15,872 nt of DNA. Origin: JBEVEP01 sp040512755 (GTDB taxonomy: Bacteria; Pseudomonadota; Alphaproteobacteria; Rhizobiales; Rhizobiaceae). The translations under genes were made by a program, and so were the position numbers. Under the pieces are notes generated by a model. It was not told the origin of the DNA, ran no database searches, and worked only from the letters and a program-made list of their open reading frames with translations. Every line of letters starts with the position of its first letter. Position 1 is the first letter of the stretch. The DNA lies in NCBI GenBank assembly GCA_040512755.1, contig JBEVEP010000361.1, forward strand, positions 1 to 15,872, given 5' to 3'. This document shows, in pieces, positions 13,606-15,872 of the stretch.

Positions 13606-14388
13606 CTAAAAGCGAGCAACAACGCCTAGAATCGGCCCCTGCTCGACGATGTCGTAGACGAAGTCGTCGTTGGTGTAGTCGACGCCCAGGGCGCGATAGC
13701 CCAGTACTGCCGACCAAGTATCGTTGAAGTGATAGCCAAGACCGGCGGCGACGTCCCAGTCAATGTCGGCACCGCCGGCGCCAACCATGCCCCAGCCGGT
13801 CAAATAGATTTTCGGCGTGAAGTTGAACACTCCGCGCGCGCCAACCAGCCCGTCGACCCAGGCTTGGCTCTCGCTCACGTCAAGTCCGTTGAGAAGGCCA
13901 CCGGAAAACGACAGATCGGTGTCGACCGACCACACCCGTACGGCGCCGACGATGTCGAGATAACCCTGGTCGCTCTTCAGAATCGAATAGCCGGCGCCGG
14001 CCGTACCGATGAAGGTGCTCGTTGTTAGGCCAACAGTCTCGGCAACAATACCACGCGGGGTGGCGCTATCGGTAGAGATCTTGGCATAGATGACGTCGCC
14101 GAACAGGCTGAAGCGATCGTAGCGCGCCTCCCCGATCACCATGGCGGCGAAATCGAGATCGCTTAGAATGTCACCGAACTTCTGGTCAATGTGAACTTCC
14201 GGTGCCCCGAATTGGGCAATGTCGCCAGAAATGCCCGCCGCCCAGAAGTAGGGCGCGACGGTGAACGTCCACCCGCCGGATTCGACCGGCACCGCCTCGG
14301 GCGCCATCGGCGCCACCACGTCGGCGGCAAAGGCAGGTGCGGTCAGCAGCGTGGCACTGAGCAAACCGGCAAATCCGAATGATCGCAT
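13606..14388 (-). CDS. Outer membrane beta-barrel protein (hypothetical)
   Basis: A 260-aa secreted protein. MRSFGFAGLLSATLLTAPAF then A|AD is a clear Sec signal peptide. The mature part has alternating hydrophobic and polar strands (GWTFTVAPYFWAAGISG, YDRFSLFGDVIYAKIS, YLDIVGAVRVWSV, WSAVLGYRALGVDY) and ends in ARF with a terminal Phe, the BAM-recognition hallmark of outer-membrane barrels. The start at 14386-14388 has GGGAGG about 7 nt upstream; the frame continues 12 codons further without better support. I recognise it as similar to uncharacterised Rhizobiales outer-membrane proteins but not to a named porin. Function unknown. Confidence 0.75.
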   Translation of the reverse strand: MRSFGFAGLLSATLLTAPAFAADVVAPMAPEAVPVESGGWTFTVAPYFWAAGISGDIAQFGAPEVHIDQKFGDILSDLDFAAMVIGEARYDRFSLFGDVIYAKISTDSATPRGIVAETVGLTTSTFIGTAGAGYSILKSDQGYLDIVGAVRVWSVDTDLSFSGGLLNGLDVSESQAWVDGLVGARGVFNFTPKIYLTGWGMVGAGGADIDWDVAAGLGYHFNDTWSAVLGYRALGVDYTNDDFVYDIVEQGPILGVVARF

Positions 14389-14723
14389 CTGATACCTCCC
14401 CGTCTCCCCACGTCTCAGTAGCACTTCACGATATAACCGGTTTCTGACGTCCTAGCGAGCAACAGGCGCTGCTCAAGTACGATTGGGCTGCCAATTTCAG
14501 TCCAGGCGTGACTATTTTGCAGCTACGTAGCGCGCAATCATCGCCTTCGTCCCCCCGTTGGTTCCGTCGTGCCGTCGTCAATGCTTCGATTGCGCAGTTT
14601 GCGGCCTTTAGAGCACACCTCACCCAAATTCGGTGACCCAATCGTATGTCAGGTGGCACTCCGGGCTCAGAAAACCGGCATCGATAATCTAGTGTGGCTT
14701 GGCCTCAGTTCGGAGCTTCCAAA
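14389..14723. other. Divergent intergenic region between two outer-membrane protein genes
   Basis: This stretch of 335 bases holds no supportable gene. It should contain promoters for both flanking genes. TTATAT at 14434-14439 read on the minus strand, and GATAAT at 14683-14688 on the plus strand, resemble -10 boxes, but neither has a good -35 at proper spacing, so I do not call promoters. Confidence 0.4.
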
Positions 14724-15524
14724 ATGCGCCGCATTCTCGCTGTGATCGCCCTGACGTTCTGCTGGATTTCGAGCACTTATGGCCAGGACGATTCTGCAGA
14801 GTTGGCAAAGAAGCTCTCGAACCCGGTTGCCGCCCTCATCAGCGTCCCCTTTCAGTTCAACTACAATGACGGCATCGGCCCTGCGGGGGATGGTTCACAA
14901 TATTATCTGAACTTCCAGCCCGTTATCCCATTTACTCTCAATGATGACTGGAACCTGATCTCGAGAACGATCCTGCCGATCGTCTACCAGGAGGATATTT
15001 TCCCGGATGCCGGCAACCAGTTCGGCCTCGGCGACACCACCCAGAGCTTCTTTTTCTCCCCCAAGCAGCCGTTCCACGGCTTTGTCTGGGGCGTTGGCCC
15101 GGCCTTCGGTATTCCCACCGCGACCGACTCACTTCTTGGCTCCGGGAAATGGAGTGTCGGCCCAACCGGCGTGGCCCTCTGGCAGGGTCATGGCTGGACG
15201 ATCGGCGCCTTGGCCAATCATCTATGGTCCGTCACGGGCGATGACGACCAGCCCGATGTGAGTTCGACCTTTCTGCAGCCTTTCATCTCCTACACCACCA
15301 AAGATGCGTGGAGCTTCACGCTCAACACCGAATCCACCTATGATTGGGAGACGGAGGAGTGGTCGGTGCCGATCAACTTCGTGGTCGCCAAGATCGTCAA
15401 GTTCGACAAACTGCCGGTGCAACTTTTTGCGGGCGCCCGCTATTGGGCTGCATCCCCGGATGGCGTCGGCCCAACTGGCTGGGGCTTGCGCTGGGGCTTC
15501 ACCTTCCTTCTCCCGAAGGGTTAG
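14724..15524 (+). CDS. 'Neuromedin U'-type outer membrane beta-barrel protein (MetA_deg-like)
   Basis: A 266-aa exported protein with signal peptide MRRILAVIALTFCWISSTYG. It belongs to a proteobacterial group commonly annotated 'neuromedin U' or 'transporter', related to the phenol-degradation MetA barrel family; the peptide-hormone name is a misannotation. Recognisable stretches are LSNPVAALISVPFQFNYNDG, NDDWNLISRTILPIVYQEDI, FGLGDTTQSFFFSPK, ALANHLWSVTGDDD, STFLQPFISYTT and TESTYDWETEEWSVPIN, matching that group as I remember it. The alternating strand pattern fits a barrel, possibly for uptake of hydrophobic compounds; no substrate is known. An upstream GTG (14694) keeps the frame open, but ATG 14724 is preferred because GGAG lies at 14712-14715 and the signal peptide starts there. 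Confidence 0.85.
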   Translation: MRRILAVIALTFCWISSTYGQDDSAELAKKLSNPVAALISVPFQFNYNDGIGPAGDGSQYYLNFQPVIPFTLNDDWNLISRTILPIVYQEDIFPDAGNQFGLGDTTQSFFFSPKQPFHGFVWGVGPAFGIPTATDSLLGSGKWSVGPTGVALWQGHGWTIGALANHLWSVTGDDDQPDVSSTFLQPFISYTTKDAWSFTLNTESTYDWETEEWSVPINFVVAKIVKFDKLPVQLFAGARYWAASPDGVGPTGWGLRWGFTFLLPKG

Positions 15525-15552
15525 CCTGGGGCTCATAGGTGTGGATCCGATA

Positions 15553-15571
15553 GGTCTTCCCACGGAAGACC
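15553..15571. terminator. Hairpin between convergent genes
   Basis: GGTCTTCC (15553-15560) and GGAAGACC (15564-15571) form a perfect 8-bp stem with a 3-nt CAC loop. It lies 28 bp after the stop of the upstream gene and about 90 bp after the stop of the opposing partial gene, a position suited to ending both transcripts. Neither side has a T-run, so intrinsic termination is uncertain. Confidence 0.45.
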
Positions 15572-15662
15572 CCAGTAGACGCCGATCGTATAGTACGGCG
15601 ATCACCAGCACGATAAGATGCCGAGGTCGGCCCAGCGTTCCGACAGATGGGCCGCAATCCCG

Positions 15663-15872
15663 TTAGTAGCAGGGCGGAAACGGATAATAGCCGCACTGGT
15701 CGGGGACGTAGGGGTTGTTGTAGTAGTTGTTGTAGTAGGAGCGCGTTGCAGCCACTCCCGCAGCGGCACCCAGGGCCACGCCCGGCGCACCAGCATACCA
15801 GGCGCCATGATAGACCGGGGCGTGCCAATAGTTATCGTGATAGACATTGACAGTTCGGTCATTGGCGAAGCG
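15663..15872 (-). CDS. C-terminal part of a Tyr/Asn/Gly-rich protein, truncated by the window edge
   Basis: The minus strand is open from the right edge to a TAA at 15663-15665, giving 69 residues with no start inside the window. The sequence reads like a secreted or surface protein: TVNVYHDNYWHAPVYHG, then a glycine/alanine-rich VALGAAAGVAA stretch, then YYNNYYNN and a proline/tyrosine/cysteine-rich end CGYYPFPPCY. The amphipathic repeats come from TAC/AAC codon runs at about 15708-15740. Such short tails are frequent in uncharacterised Rhizobiales exported proteins. The regular composition and the stop make it more convincing than the overlapping threonine-rich frame. Confidence 0.6.
   Translation of the reverse strand, partial: RFANDRTVNVYHDNYWHAPVYHGAWYAGAPGVALGAAAGVAATRSYYNNYYNNPYVPDQCGYYPFPPCY

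Overview
The window reads as a chromosomal segment of a GC-rich alphaproteobacterium in the Rhizobiales (Hyphomicrobiales), plausibly Mesorhizobium-like. The reasons are a BacA/SbmA protein whose residue numbering fits Sinorhizobium BacA, an NnrU / TPR / Der gene order, the dispersed 'ACCCCTCATCC...CCTTCTCCC' palindromic repeat common in rhizobial intergenic DNA, and a CUT1 sugar transporter operon run by a LacI-type regulator. The genus is an inference; no rRNA or tRNA gene is present to anchor it.

Layout. 1-949 has no convincing gene: a strong GC-rich hairpin at the left edge, an AT-rich hairpin, then three copies (two direct, one inverted) of the rhizobial repeat. 950-2224 (+) is bacA/sbmA, a peptide importer. 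It converges, 8 nt apart, on a secreted polysaccharide-deacetylase-like protein (2233-3228, -). A divergent intergenic region leads to an NnrU-family membrane protein (3366-3932, +), a membrane-anchored TPR/YfgM-like protein (4044-4709, +) and the essential ribosome-assembly GTPase Der (4719-6146, +).

6231-12357 (-) is one transcription unit for uptake and breakdown of a sugar oligomer. In transcription order it encodes a periplasmic binding protein, two CUT1 permeases (ATGA overlap), a LacI-family repressor (stop and start 1 nt apart) and a cytoplasmic GH127-type beta-L-arabinofuranosidase. Two near-identical palindromes centred on GAAAAGCTTTTC upstream of the binding-protein gene are the probable repressor operators. 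A perfect 13-bp hairpin between the binding-protein and first permease genes probably makes the binding protein more abundant than the membrane subunits. No ATPase subunit gene is present, so the transporter must borrow one. The likely picture is import of arabinofuranose-containing plant cell-wall fragments and their hydrolysis inside the cell.

The right part holds a MarC-family membrane protein (12767-13417, -), two unrelated outer-membrane beta-barrel-type proteins transcribed divergently (13606-14388 - and 14724-15524 +; the second belongs to a group often labelled 'neuromedin U'), and the C-terminal end of a Tyr/Asn-rich protein that runs off the right edge (15663-15872, -).

I found no CRISPR array, phage gene, insertion sequence with a transposase, or toxin-antitoxin or defence system. 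The most interesting parts are the arabinofuranoside operon with its paired operators and missing ATPase, and the structured left-edge sequence.
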